Positions 45,550 through 54,201 of a DNA stretch of 64,000 nt are shown one piece after another (within the stretch, counting starts at the first letter, position 1; each line of letters opens with the position of its first letter). Source of the stretch: Pseudomonadota bacterium (GTDB taxonomy: Bacteria; Desulfobacterota; Desulfobulbia; Desulfobulbales; Desulfocapsaceae); contig JAHIUA010000001.1 in assembly GCA_018817385.1 (NCBI GenBank), positions 22,227 through 86,226 on the forward strand. The letters are read 5' to 3'. The notes below the pieces were generated by a model. The model searched no databases. It was not told where the DNA came from and worked only from the letters and a program-made list of their open reading frames with translations. The translations under genes were made by a program, and so were the position numbers.

Positions 45550-46830
45550 ATGGCGCAGGATTACCTTGAGGCAACACACACTGCAACAACAGAGGATCAA
45601 ACAGGGAACATGACTCTGCCCAGACAAAAACAAGCCAAACTCCTCGAGCAGAAAATTTTCACTACCCTCTACCTGCTGAGGACGATTATCACCAATACCC
45701 GCCTCTATTCCATCAAAAATGAAAAGGTCCAGGAGATGATCAGCAAGGCCTTCACCAGCCTCAGTGAGATTTTGAAGGTCACCAGGGAGTTGACCCTTCT
45801 CACCATTGACAACGATCTGATCATCAACAACAAAGCTATCCGGCCCGAAGAGGCTGAACACTTCACCCTCTTCATCACCATTCTCAAACAGAAGGAGATA
45901 GGCCATGTCTCCTTCAGAAAAGGGATAACACCCAGAGAACTGATGCAATTTCTCTCCGATCTTTCCTCTCCCCTCAGCAAAACAATATATAACGGCCCAG
46001 GCATCTCCTGCGGCAAGCTCGGACTCAAAGAAGACCCCAGAGATACCATCCCCCCCCCGCCCCTGCCCCCTCTCCCTCCTGTAATGGCAGGCCAGGACGG
46101 GACAGAAGTGAGAGACCAGGCACTTCTCACCAAGCTACGGTCTCTGTCACACAAACAGCTGAACCTGGCTCAGGAACTCTATTTTTCGGTCAAACAGAAA
46201 AAAGACTCTAATCTCCAGGAAGTGCAGGATGCCATGTCTACCTTTATAACCCTCTTCTCCGAGAATCTGAATCCCCTGGCCATGCTGACAACTCTGAAGT
46301 CCGGTGATGAATACACCTTCACCCATGTCATCAATGTCTGTATCCTCACCCTGGCCCAGGCAGAATCGCTGGGATTCAAAGGACAGTATCTCTACGACAT
46401 CGGCATCACAGCCGTACTCCATGACATCGGAAAAGTCTTTATTCCAGATGAGATCTTGAATAAACCGGCAAAGCTGGACCCGAAAGAACGGGAAATCATC
46501 GAGACCCATTCCATGAAGGGGGCCGGATACATACTCAACCTCAGCAATGTCCCCAAGCTGGCAGTACTGGCGGCCCTGGAGCATCATATCCGTTTTGACG
46601 GCAGCGGCTATCCCAACATCGGGAGGAACTGGAAGACCCACATTATCAGCCAGATGATCTCCATTGCCGACACCTTTGACGCCATGCGCAGCTGCAGACC
46701 CTATCACAACCCATCCCCGGAACAAAAAATCAGAGAGGTCCTGATCAGCGAAAAAGGATCAACCTTCAACCCCTTACTGGTAGACAATTTCCTGACCATC
46801 CTCAGCAGAAACCAGTCCCAATCTCAATGA
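45550..46830 (+). CDS. HD-GYP c-di-GMP phosphodiesterase
   Basis: 426 residues. An N-terminal domain (about 28-140) is shared with the upstream HEAT protein; a proline-rich linker (IPPPPLPPLPPVM) follows. The HD-GYP domain (about 250-420) has HDIGK at 291-295 and HHIRFDGSGYP at 345-355, plus SIADTFDAM, so its metal ligands and GYP loop are intact and it should cleave c-di-GMP to GMP. The start is uncertain: the ATG at 45550 is poorly placed and the ATG at 45610, after AACAGGGAAC, is an alternative. It lies in the same operon as the HEAT protein, close to the GGDEF-PilZ gene. Confidence 0.9.
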   Translation: MAQDYLEATHTATTEDQTGNMTLPRQKQAKLLEQKIFTTLYLLRTIITNTRLYSIKNEKVQEMISKAFTSLSEILKVTRELTLLTIDNDLIINNKAIRPEEAEHFTLFITILKQKEIGHVSFRKGITPRELMQFLSDLSSPLSKTIYNGPGISCGKLGLKEDPRDTIPPPPLPPLPPVMAGQDGTEVRDQALLTKLRSLSHKQLNLAQELYFSVKQKKDSNLQEVQDAMSTFITLFSENLNPLAMLTTLKSGDEYTFTHVINVCILTLAQAESLGFKGQYLYDIGITAVLHDIGKVFIPDEILNKPAKLDPKEREIIETHSMKGAGYILNLSNVPKLAVLAALEHHIRFDGSGYPNIGRNWKTHIISQMISIADTFDAMRSCRPYHNPSPEQKIREVLISEKGSTFNPLLVDNFLTILSRNQSQSQ

Positions 46831-46849
46831 CTCCGGGCCAGGCCTTCTC

Positions 46850-47662
46850 TCAGACGCGCCACCAGTTATAAAAGTGATGCACCGGTCCATGCCCGGCACC
46901 GATCTTGAATTCAGCGCCCCCTTGCAGAGCCCCATCAATATAGGTTTTGGCCTCTCGCACTGCCGATGCCAAGGCCAGTCCTTTCGCCAGCCAAGCGGCA
47001 ATGGCCGCTGACGTGGTACAGCCGGTACCGTGATTGTTGGGGGTATCTATGCGGGGACTTTCAAGTTCCAGAATCTCTCCACTCAAACGATCATAGAGAA
47101 GATCGACACTGGTGGTATCGGTAAGGGCTCCTCCCTTAAGGAATACCCGGTCACAACCAAGGGCTGCCAGATCCCGGCAGGCTGCAGCCATCTCTGACCG
47201 CTGCCTGACATCGCGGCCCAGAAGTACCGATGCCTCTGCCAGGTTGGGAGTGATAACCGTGGCCAGGGGAAAGAGATACTCTTTCAGGGCCTGGACCGCA
47301 TCGTCGGCAAGCAGTTTGTCCCCACTCCTGGTCACCATCACCGGATCGAGGACAATAAGAGAGCAATTATATCGCTTAAGACATTGGGCCACCGTCCTGA
47401 TCACCTCAGGAGAGTGGAGCATGCCTATCTTCACCACATCTGTACCGATGTCGGTGAGAACCGCATCGATCTGGAGGGCGATGAATTCCGGAGGAACCGC
47501 ATGAATACCGGTGACCGTGACCGTATTTTGGGCGGTCAGGGCCGTGATCACTGACATGCCATAGCAGCCAAGGGCCGCAAAGGTTTTCAGATCCGCCTGG
47601 ATGCCAGCTCCACCGCCGCTGTCAGAACCGGCAATGGTCAAGGCCCTGAAATAGTTCTTCAT
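46850..47662 (-). CDS. thiD: hydroxymethylpyrimidine (phosphate) kinase
   Basis: 270 residues from the ATG at 47662, with a strong AAGGAG; 19 upstream codons are open but unlike the family. It phosphorylates HMP and HMP-phosphate to HMP-pyrophosphate for thiamine synthesis. Motifs are LTIAGSDSGGGAGIQADLKTF at the start, VLDPVMVTRSGDKLL, and the anion-hole segment NNHGTGCTTSAAIAAWLAKG. It is the last gene of the operon controlled by the TPP riboswitch, after the transporter genes. The family is sometimes bifunctional with ThiE, but this protein has only the kinase domain. Confidence 0.95.
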   Translation of the reverse strand: MKNYFRALTIAGSDSGGGAGIQADLKTFAALGCYGMSVITALTAQNTVTVTGIHAVPPEFIALQIDAVLTDIGTDVVKIGMLHSPEVIRTVAQCLKRYNCSLIVLDPVMVTRSGDKLLADDAVQALKEYLFPLATVITPNLAEASVLLGRDVRQRSEMAAACRDLAALGCDRVFLKGGALTDTTSVDLLYDRLSGEILELESPRIDTPNNHGTGCTTSAAIAAWLAKGLALASAVREAKTYIDGALQGGAEFKIGAGHGPVHHFYNWWRV

Positions 47663-47708
47663 ACCCCTTACTCCTTCTTGGGCAAAAGCCTCTCTATTCT
47701 CATTTGCC

Positions 47709-48644
47709 CTACCAGACATGAATCAAATCCACTGCCTTGACCGATTTATCAATCAACCCATGCTCCAGAGAAAAATCAGCAAAGCGCTGCCAGGCGGCAA
47801 TATCAGAGTTTCCTGGAGTGGCATAAAAGGGGAGAGTCAAGGAAAAGGCCTCGCTCTCGACACGAGAATCAGCCTCAGGCACAGCCTTGAGATAGGTCTT
47901 CAGGGCCTCTTGCGGATGCTCACGCATAAAGGTGGCTGCCGCCTCTACTGCCTGGACAAATCCTTTGATACTCTCTTTTTTCGTCAAAAGGGTCTTGGCC
48001 CCACAGACAAAGATCAACTCCTCATAATCGGGGATTCCCCATTTCTCCAACTCAAAATAGCCAGCCTCCAGATTCTCATGGGCCATGGTCACTGTTTCAT
48101 AGGTCTTAAACGGACCCATCACCGCATCCACATTGCCAGCAACCAATGAGGGCACAATGGTAAAGCCCACATTAATCGCTTCATAGTTCTCCACCCCGTT
48201 GATGGTCATAAAGGCCTTGAGCATAACATCCATGAGTCCGGGAACCGTGTAGCCGATCCTCTTTCCCTCCAGATCCTTGGGAGTTTCTATTCCTTTCCCT
48301 TTCAGAAAAAGAAGGGTGGTCAAAGGATGTTCCACCAGCCTACCCACCACCTTGAGATCCAGACCGGCCGCCGCGGCAATAATAGTCTGGGGCTCATAGG
48401 AGACCGCCATATCCACATTTCCCGAAGCGGCAAGTTTAAGGCCATCCGCGGTCTCAGAGGGAGAAATGATCTCCACTTCCAAGCCCTTTTCCTTAAACAA
48501 TCCCCTCTCCTGCGCCACATAGATAGGGAGGTGGTCAATATTGGGGAACCAGTCCAGCATAAGGGTCAACTTCTGGGCCGAGGCGGAACTGACCCAAAAA
48601 AGGAAGAGACAGACGACAACGATTGGAGACAATTGCTTTTTCAT
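47709..48644 (-). CDS. thiamine-precursor ABC transporter binding protein (ThiY/NMT1-like)
   Basis: 311 residues from the ATG at 48644 (13 more codons are open upstream). A signal peptide (about 1-23, ending SSASAQ) precedes an NMT1/THI5-like periplasmic binding fold. The conserved LDWFPNIDHLPIYVAQERGLFKEKGLEV start, the GKRIGYTVPGLMDVMLKAF segment, and the EEL..VC motif are visible. Members bind formylaminopyrimidine or related HMP precursors. The gene lies between the permease and thiD in the riboswitch-controlled operon, which supports that role. Confidence 0.9.
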   Translation of the reverse strand: MKKQLSPIVVVCLFLFWVSSASAQKLTLMLDWFPNIDHLPIYVAQERGLFKEKGLEVEIISPSETADGLKLAASGNVDMAVSYEPQTIIAAAAGLDLKVVGRLVEHPLTTLLFLKGKGIETPKDLEGKRIGYTVPGLMDVMLKAFMTINGVENYEAINVGFTIVPSLVAGNVDAVMGPFKTYETVTMAHENLEAGYFELEKWGIPDYEELIFVCGAKTLLTKKESIKGFVQAVEAAATFMREHPQEALKTYLKAVPEADSRVESEAFSLTLPFYATPGNSDIAAWQRFADFSLEHGLIDKSVKAVDLIHVW

Positions 48645-48761
48645 AACGAGATACCCTTTGGTTAGAATTGATTCTTTCCTCACTACTCAATAGTGCCACT
48701 GGTTTCAGGAGAAATTTCACACCAAGAAAGCAGGTATATGGTTTTTCCGCCACCAGAGAGC

Positions 48762-49514
48762 CTACTGCTTATATTTCCAGCGAATACTCTTTTTTTCCAG
48801 CCAGCCCACCCCGAACCAGAGCAACAGTCCCATAAGAGACAGCCAGAGGATTAGAGCAAAGACCAGGTCTACTTTTAGACGGGCGTTAGCCTGGATCATC
48901 AGGTAACCCAACCCCTTTTGCGCTCCGACCCATTCACCAATGACGGCCCCGATGGTAGCCACCGTCACCCCCACCCGCAGGCCGGCAAAAAAGTGGGGTA
49001 AGGCCCAGGGCCAATAGAGCAGGCGCATGGTCTGCCAGAATCCTGCCCCCATGAGACGAAACAGAACTCGATATTCGCGATCACAGCCCTTAAACCCTTC
49101 TAAGAGGCTGACAGTTATTGGAAAAAAAATAATAATTGCTGCCATCAGGACCTTACCCGCCATCCCGTATCCCAGCCATACGACCAGCAACGGGGCCAGA
49201 GCAAAGACCGGGATGGCCTGGGAGGCCACAAGAAAAGGAGAGAGCGCCCTTTCCAACCAGGGATAGGCAAACATTGACATGGCCAAAGGGATAGCCACGG
49301 CCAGGGCCAGACCGATCCCACAAATAATTTCCAGAGCGGTGGTCAGAGCATGGGGTAGGATCAGCGGCGCCTGCAGCAAAGCCGTTCGGGCAATGAGCGA
49401 AGGCGGCGGCAGGATAAAAATCGGCACCTCTACAATTCGACAGCTTCCCTCCCACAGACCAAGGAGGAGGAGGAGAATCCCAAGAGCCAGGAGATTAGCC
49501 CGCAACATGTTCAA
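48762..49514 (-). CDS. ABC transporter permease for a thiamine precursor (ThiX-like)
   Basis: 250 residues with about six spans. The BPD_transp_1 EAA-like loop appears as EGFKGCDREYRVLFRLMGAGFWQTMRLLYWPWALPHFFAGLRVGV. It overlaps the ATPase gene by 20 bp, so the subunits are coupled. It would form the membrane channel for the binding protein encoded next. The specificity is inferred from the TPP riboswitch and thiD. Confidence 0.9.
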   Translation of the reverse strand: MNMLRANLLALGILLLLLGLWEGSCRIVEVPIFILPPPSLIARTALLQAPLILPHALTTALEIICGIGLALAVAIPLAMSMFAYPWLERALSPFLVASQAIPVFALAPLLVVWLGYGMAGKVLMAAIIIFFPITVSLLEGFKGCDREYRVLFRLMGAGFWQTMRLLYWPWALPHFFAGLRVGVTVATIGAVIGEWVGAQKGLGYLMIQANARLKVDLVFALILWLSLMGLLLWFGVGWLEKKSIRWKYKQ

Positions 49515-50250
49515 TATCTCCCTGTAGCTGTTGCAGAATAGTTTCCTTCATGGCCAGCAGCTCGGGATTGTCAAAGCGCCTGGGTTTATCACCATGGAGG
49601 ACAATTTTATCTCTGATCGCCATTGGTTTTACACTGAGGAGATAGAGATCATCGGCCAGGAGAAGGGCCTCATCCACATCATGGGTAATCATGACCAGAG
49701 TCCGGTCAAACTCACTCTGGAGGAGGACAAGCAGAGACTGCAGACTTTTTCGGGTGATGGCGTCAAGTGCCGAGAGCGGCTCATCAAGGAGGATCAAATC
49801 ACGATTGAACATAAGCGTTCGTACCAGGGCACAGCGTTGCCGCATCCCTCCAGATACCTGATGCGGCAGGTGCTGTTCATAACCGGACAATCCCAGTCGG
49901 GAAAACAATTGCAAGGCTCGAGATCGTGCCTGATGGAGATCCCCTCCTCCTGTCCTGGCTGGGAGGAGACTGTTTTCCAAAAGAGAGAACCAGGGCAAAA
50001 GCAGGTCTTTCTGATGCATATAGGCCGCCACTTCCCCGAGATGGCAGACCTCTTCCCCTTGCCAGCGCAGCGCCCCGGCATCGGCAGGTGTCACCCCGGT
50101 GAGGACATCGAAAAAGGTACTTTTGCCACAGCCCGACGGACCAATGAGCACAGCAAAACGATTCCGTGTCACTGTAAGATCAAATCCGGAAAAGACAGGC
50201 TGCTGATCAAAAACCTTGGTTAACCCGGAGACAGAAAGCATCATCCACAC
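49495..50250 (-). CDS. ABC transporter ATPase for a thiamine precursor (ThiZ-like)
   Basis: 251 residues, starting with GTG at 50250 (ATG codons at 50244 and 50241 are alternatives). It has Walker A GPSGCGKST, the signature VSGGMRQR, Walker B LILLDEPLSALD and switch histidine ITHDVDEALLLAD, of the NitT/TauT/SsuB class that pairs with NMT1-type binding proteins. It is the first gene after the TPP riboswitch and overlaps the permease gene. It energises uptake of a pyrimidine precursor. Confidence 0.9.
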   Translation of the reverse strand: MWMMLSVSGLTKVFDQQPVFSGFDLTVTRNRFAVLIGPSGCGKSTFFDVLTGVTPADAGALRWQGEEVCHLGEVAAYMHQKDLLLPWFSLLENSLLPARTGGGDLHQARSRALQLFSRLGLSGYEQHLPHQVSGGMRQRCALVRTLMFNRDLILLDEPLSALDAITRKSLQSLLVLLQSEFDRTLVMITHDVDEALLLADDLYLLSVKPMAIRDKIVLHGDKPRRFDNPELLAMKETILQQLQGDIEHVAG

Positions 50251-50340
50251 TCAACAGGGGAATATCCCTAATAAAAATCAAAGGAGGTCTTCAATGAAAG
50301 GACGCCGGAAAAAAAAAGAAACAGCAACAGACGATGTCGG

Positions 50341-50430
50341 CTTCCCTTCGCCAGTATGACCTGGATCAGGTTCCAGGGGTCGAAACCTATCAGTTTCCTC
50401 TCAGCCGAGACACATCGACTCCCCCAGTCC
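50341..50430 (-). promoter_or_regulatory. TPP riboswitch (THI box)
   Basis: Read on the minus strand the sequence has the TPP-aptamer landmarks in order: GGACTGGGGGAGTC, GGCTGAGAGGAAA, then GACCCCTGGAACCTGATC, and CAGGTCATACTGGCGAAGGG. The CTGAGA, ACCTGAT and GGCGAAGGGAA elements are the conserved thi-box core. It precedes the transporter-thiD operon by about 90 nt. A run of nine U (opposite 50309-50317) lies between aptamer and gene and could serve a transcription-terminating platform, though I could not resolve its stem. A weak promoter is listed separately. Confidence 0.95.
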
Positions 50431-50465
50431 ATAAATTTACACGGCAACAAACGTTGCCAAGAGAC

Positions 50466-50495
50466 AAGCTAACCTGATCCGTCAAATTTTGTCAA
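50466..50495 (-). promoter_or_regulatory. possible promoter of the thiamine operon
   Basis: A TTGACA (opposite 50490-50495) lies 18 bp from a weak -10 TAGCTT (opposite 50466-50471) on the minus strand. The predicted start would be about 30 nt ahead of the TPP aptamer. The -35 is perfect but the -10 poor. Confidence 0.4.
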
Positions 50496-50602
50496 CAAGG
50501 TAGCGGGGGAAAGTTGTCTGTAAAATTCAGCAGGGATAAAGATTCCAAGAAACATTCTTCAGTCAAAAAGGCAGGAGCAAATCCCTAGTCCCTGACAAAC
50601 GG

Positions 50603-51772
50603 TTACTCCATAAAAGTGAGGAGTGATTCTTCTTTTCGCAAATCCTGCAGCGAATAGTGTGTTCCTCGCCAGTCAATGCCCTGATTTTTGAGCGTTAGCC
50701 AGACAGCCTTTATGACTATGTAGACAACAAAATAGGGGGTAATGAGAAACCAGGGCAATGCCGTGCGACGCACTTTCATCCCGCTGGCATTACAGAAAAA
50801 AACTCCGAAACGGCAGGCAACAGTGCATCCAAAAAAGATCCTGGCCGATCCCTCGGCCAAAATCAGCCCCCAGAAGGGAACAATGGTCATCAGCACAATC
50901 CCGAAGACACCGACAGCAGCAAAGGAAAGGCGATAGTTATAGAGGGCAAAGATGTTTTTCATCAGGCCCCGAATCATCTCAGCTACCGTCTCATACCAGC
51001 GCACCTGGACAAAGTCGCCGCCAAGCAGACAGTCCTGGATCAGTCCCAGCTGTTTGACCTTCTTCCCCAGCATGATATCATCGATGGGATGCATTTTGAG
51101 GGCCGCATGCCCTCCCAGTTTCCAGTAAGCATCGCGGCGTATCATATTAAATGCACCCACCCCGATAAAGGCATGGCCTCCAGATTTTCTCACATCCCAT
51201 GGCCTAAGGAGGAGAAAAAGTCCCCCCAGGGCGTCAACCACCATGGCATTGAGCAAGCCTCCCCGGGCCACATTACGAAAGATCAGGGAAAGATGGTCCA
51301 GCCCCTCACCAACAAAATAGGTCACAGCGCGGCTGAGGGTCGTCGATTCCATAACGATGTCGGCATCGGTAAAAAGGAGAATCTCGCCCCGAGCCCGCTT
51401 TGCCCCCCAATACAGGGCATGGTTTTTGCCAAGCCATCCCGAAGGAAGTTCTGTTATCTGTTCCACCCGGATTGCCGGGAATTCTTCTCCCAGAGTCTTG
51501 AGGAGGGCAGAGGTTCCATCTGTGGAACGATCATCTATAACGATGATCTCGAGCTTCGAGTAATCCTGCTGCAGCAGAGAGCGCAGGGCAGGCTCCAAAG
51601 TCGCCTCTTCGTTGCAGGCGGGAACGATGAGGGAGACAAGGGGAGCCGTTGAGGGGACATCCGCCTGCACAGCCCCCAGACTTTTCATCTTCCTGCTCCC
51701 CCAGAAGATCTGCAACAGGGTGCCCAGACTCAGCAAAAAGAGGAGAAAGGAAAAGATGGTCACAAAAGACAT
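50603..51772 (-). CDS. family 2 glycosyltransferase, HpnB-like
   Basis: 389 residues. An N-terminal span (about 4-22), a GT2 catalytic domain (about 40-280) and three or four C-terminal spans. GT2 motifs are visible: VSLIVPACNEEATLEPALRSL, VIDDRSTDGTSALL, the LPSGWLGKNHALYWGA substrate segment, and LLFTDADIVM with the DxD-type aspartates. The order of segments resembles hopene-associated glycosyltransferase HpnB, but no hopanoid genes are nearby, so the substrate is not settled. It stands alone on the minus strand. Confidence 0.8.
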   Translation of the reverse strand: MSFVTIFSFLLFLLSLGTLLQIFWGSRKMKSLGAVQADVPSTAPLVSLIVPACNEEATLEPALRSLLQQDYSKLEIIVIDDRSTDGTSALLKTLGEEFPAIRVEQITELPSGWLGKNHALYWGAKRARGEILLFTDADIVMESTTLSRAVTYFVGEGLDHLSLIFRNVARGGLLNAMVVDALGGLFLLLRPWDVRKSGGHAFIGVGAFNMIRRDAYWKLGGHAALKMHPIDDIMLGKKVKQLGLIQDCLLGGDFVQVRWYETVAEMIRGLMKNIFALYNYRLSFAAVGVFGIVLMTIVPFWGLILAEGSARIFFGCTVACRFGVFFCNASGMKVRRTALPWFLITPYFVVYIVIKAVWLTLKNQGIDWRGTHYSLQDLRKEESLLTFME

Positions 51773-51906
51773 AAGTTATAGGAAATCACATCCGCCACAC
51801 ACAGAAACCACCTAGGGGTCAGAAAATTTGATAGTAAGATACAAGGGTTATAATACCATTATTATTCTCACATAAAAACTCCTCTCCACAGTTCTTCTAT
51901 CTATCA

Positions 51907-53006
51907 CTAACGACAAGTAGTGCCCAATTCAACAAAATTCACATTATAGGCCCCAACACAGGTTAATCCAATGCCGGCCACTGCTCCATCCAGCAAAGTA
52001 GCTGCTACCTTGGCCTTGGGATCGACGTCCTGGGTTACAATACTTTGCACTCCCTTTAAAGTAGAATTTTTTATCGTTGCTGAGGAGGATACTCCCTCAA
52101 TCCATACCGCCCTGGTGTACTGCCCCCCTGAAGCAGTTGCAGTCACATTGATCATTATTGGAGAAGAGTTGTTAATGTCCACGGCGTAGGAAGAGCCTGT
52201 CCCTGACGCAGTAGTACTCGTCACCTGCACATTGGTCATCGTCGGCGAGGATGAGGTGGTGTTATCCACGCCGCGGGAGACAAAGTCCCCTGAAACAGTA
52301 ACAGTCATATTCGTCATGGTTGGTGAGGAAGAAGAATTGAGCACACCATAGCAGTACACTCCGGAAACACTGACGGTCACATCTTGAATGACCGGTGAGC
52401 TGTTCTCATTCCAGATACCGGATGAATAATTAAAAGGTCCGGTATTTTCTACAGTCAGGTTACTCAGGGTGGCGTGATCGGCTCCGGAGATGATGGCGGC
52501 GCTGGCATCAGGCGAATAAGCCATGATTGCACCGGTCAGCTTGGTGCTCTGTTCCCCAGTACCGATAACAGAGACATACTCCTTCATCACCAGAGTCTCC
52601 GTCATGGTATATACTCCCGGACCAATCAACACCACATACGGATTAGAAGCGCTGGCATCGGAAATAGAGTTAACCGCCGCCACAGGGTTGGTAAAATCCC
52701 CACCCTGCGCGGAAACAGTCACAACATTTGCCAGTTTCTTGGCAGAATTAAGCGGGATAACCACCGTTTTGTTATGGGCACCCGCTAGGAGTCTGTCGGA
52801 TTTAGAGAATCGTAGCGAAAATTAGAGAAATCGAGACCAGATTTTCATGGATTTGAGGCGAATAGCAGGCCTATTTAACGAAAAGCCATGGAAATATAGG
52901 CCGATTTGTCAAATTTGCAGCAGATTTATGTCTAAGTCCGACAGGCTCCTAGCGACCATGAAAAACAAACTGCAAGAAACGTAACAACAGTCATGAACCA
53001 TTTCAT
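51907..53006 (-). pseudogene. beta-helix secreted protein gene interrupted by a MITE
   Basis: Paralogue of the gene at 53110-54135. Its original start is the ATG at 53006 (MKWFMTVVTFLAVCFSWS), preceded by GGGGGGAAGAGG as in the paralogue. The signal peptide is cut after about 18 codons by the 160-bp element at 52789-52948, which brings in a stop (TAG) seven codons later. Removing the element and one CTAG copy restores an unbroken frame continuing AGAHNKTVVIPLNSAKKLAN, aligned base for base in length with the paralogue. The remaining 3' part (285 codons from a GTG at 52764) could still be translated, but without a signal. It contains right-handed beta-helix-like repeats (SSPTMTNMTVTVSG, SSPTMTNVQVTSTT). 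Probably inactive. Confidence 0.85.
52785..52952. mobile_element. 160-bp MITE with 18-bp inverted ends and CTAG target duplication
   Basis: The element runs 52789-52948 and starts GAGTCTGTCGGATTTAGA; its other end is the reverse complement with two mismatches (TCTAAGTCCGACAGGCTC). Identical CTAG copies flank it at 52785-52788 and 52949-52952. It has no open frame of note, but an internal inverted repeat (GGCCTAT...ATAGGCC) suggests a hairpin. It is inserted in the signal-peptide region of the beta-helix paralogue. The short size, terminal inverted repeats and target duplication fit a non-autonomous MITE mobilised by a transposase elsewhere. Confidence 0.88.
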
Positions 53007-53109
53007 CCTCTTCCCCCCATATAGCTGCTAATAAGAAAATGAGCTGCTTTACCACAACTCTTTAATCGTGTCCTTTGAACAAAGCGCTATTCTGTAACTC
53101 TCTGACAAA

Positions 53110-54135
53110 CTATGGACTTGGCTCTGGCTGGCAGAAACTGGACAAAGGCGTAGCCACACCATTATCTGAATTGACACAGGTTAACGTTCCTCCAGAAAGT
53201 ACGCTCACCACACCGAGAATGGATGACCGCATGACATGAGTTGTCCCTCCGTCAAAAATCATTCCAAAATTATCGCCTTTCAGTGTGCAATTCCGGATAG
53301 TCGGGGAACCGTTTATATTGTACACACCACGGCTTTCCGTTCCCCCCGTTGCAATTGCGGTCACGTCACTCATAATCACGGAGGAGCCATCGTTGTACAC
53401 ACCGGTGCAGTGTGTTCCCCCTGATGCGCTGGCCGTCATGTTGGTCATAGTCGGGGAGGATCCTTGATTTCCCACAGCGAAGTTATAGTTTCCCAAGGAT
53501 GCAATAGCAGTCATATTACTCATGGTAGGAGAAGAGAGGGAAATATTGATCACACCGTGGTTGATATTCCCCCCGGTTGCACTGGCAGTCATGTTAGTCA
53601 TGGTCGGGGAGGAGGAGACATTGTACACACCATGGCTGTATACTCCCCCATATGCACTGGCAGTCACGTTTTGAATAAGAGGTGAACTGTTCTCATTATA
53701 AAGAGCCGATGACATAGTACTCCCACCAGTATTTTCCACAGTGAGATCACTCAGAGTGACGTTATCGGCTCCGGAGACAATGGCGGAACTCGCATCAACA
53801 TCAAAAGAAATGGTACTGATTGCACCAGTCAGTTTGGTACTCTGCTCCCCCGTCCCCATAACAGAGACGTACTCCTTCATCACCAGAGTCTCGGTCAGAG
53901 TGTAGACTCCGGGACCAATCAGCACCACATAAGGATTGGTGGGGCCGGCATCGGTAATGGAGTTCACTGCTGCCACGGGACTCGTGAAGTCACCACCCTG
54001 TAAGGAAACGGTCACAACATTTGCCAGTTTCGAGGCAGAATGAAGCGGGATGACCACCACTTTATTATGGGCAGCAGCACTCGATAGTGAAAAACAGACT
54101 GTGAGAACCCCAAAAACAGCCATGATCCATTTCAT
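53110..54135 (-). CDS. secreted right-handed beta-helix-like repeat protein
   Basis: 341 residues from the ATG at 54135 (GGGGGGAAGAG upstream). The signal peptide (about 1-22) ends SSAAAHNK. A DUF1565/pectate-lyase-like N-terminus (YVVLIGPGVYTLTETLVMKEYVSVMGTG) is followed by about five 24-residue repeats (SSPTMTNMTASASGG...GVYN) that should stack as a right-handed helix. A Cys pair is in the C-terminus (TLTCVNSDN, SFCQPE). It is likely a surface or secreted adhesin/polysaccharide-related protein. It lies directly behind a c-di-GMP riboswitch, so its expression follows the second messenger; the paralogue downstream is broken by a MITE. Confidence 0.85.
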   Translation of the reverse strand: MKWIMAVFGVLTVCFSLSSAAAHNKVVVIPLHSASKLANVVTVSLQGGDFTSPVAAVNSITDAGPTNPYVVLIGPGVYTLTETLVMKEYVSVMGTGEQSTKLTGAISTISFDVDASSAIVSGADNVTLSDLTVENTGGSTMSSALYNENSSPLIQNVTASAYGGVYSHGVYNVSSSPTMTNMTASATGGNINHGVINISLSSPTMSNMTAIASLGNYNFAVGNQGSSPTMTNMTASASGGTHCTGVYNDGSSVIMSDVTAIATGGTESRGVYNINGSPTIRNCTLKGDNFGMIFDGGTTHVMRSSILGVVSVLSGGTLTCVNSDNGVATPLSSFCQPEPSP

Positions 54136-54159
54136 ACTCTTCCCCCCATGTGGTTGCAT

Positions 54160-54201
54160 AAAAATAGCCGGGTTGTCTCAACGTGCTGACAACCCGGCTA
54201 T
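54160..54201 (-). terminator. riboswitch expression platform and transcription terminator
   Basis: On the minus strand a 14-bp perfect stem (ATAGCCGGGTTGTC, opposite 54188-54201, with GACAACCCGGCTAT, opposite 54164-54177) with a 10-nt loop is followed by TTTTT. Its 5' arm is also the 3' part of the GEMM aptamer, so the two structures are mutually exclusive. It also stops transcripts coming from mltG. Confidence 0.85.

Noticed and set aside
53007..53109. A second GEMM riboswitch upstream of the MITE-broken paralogue
   Set aside because: The 103 bp before its start lack the GNRA-capped hairpin and the GGGACG core.
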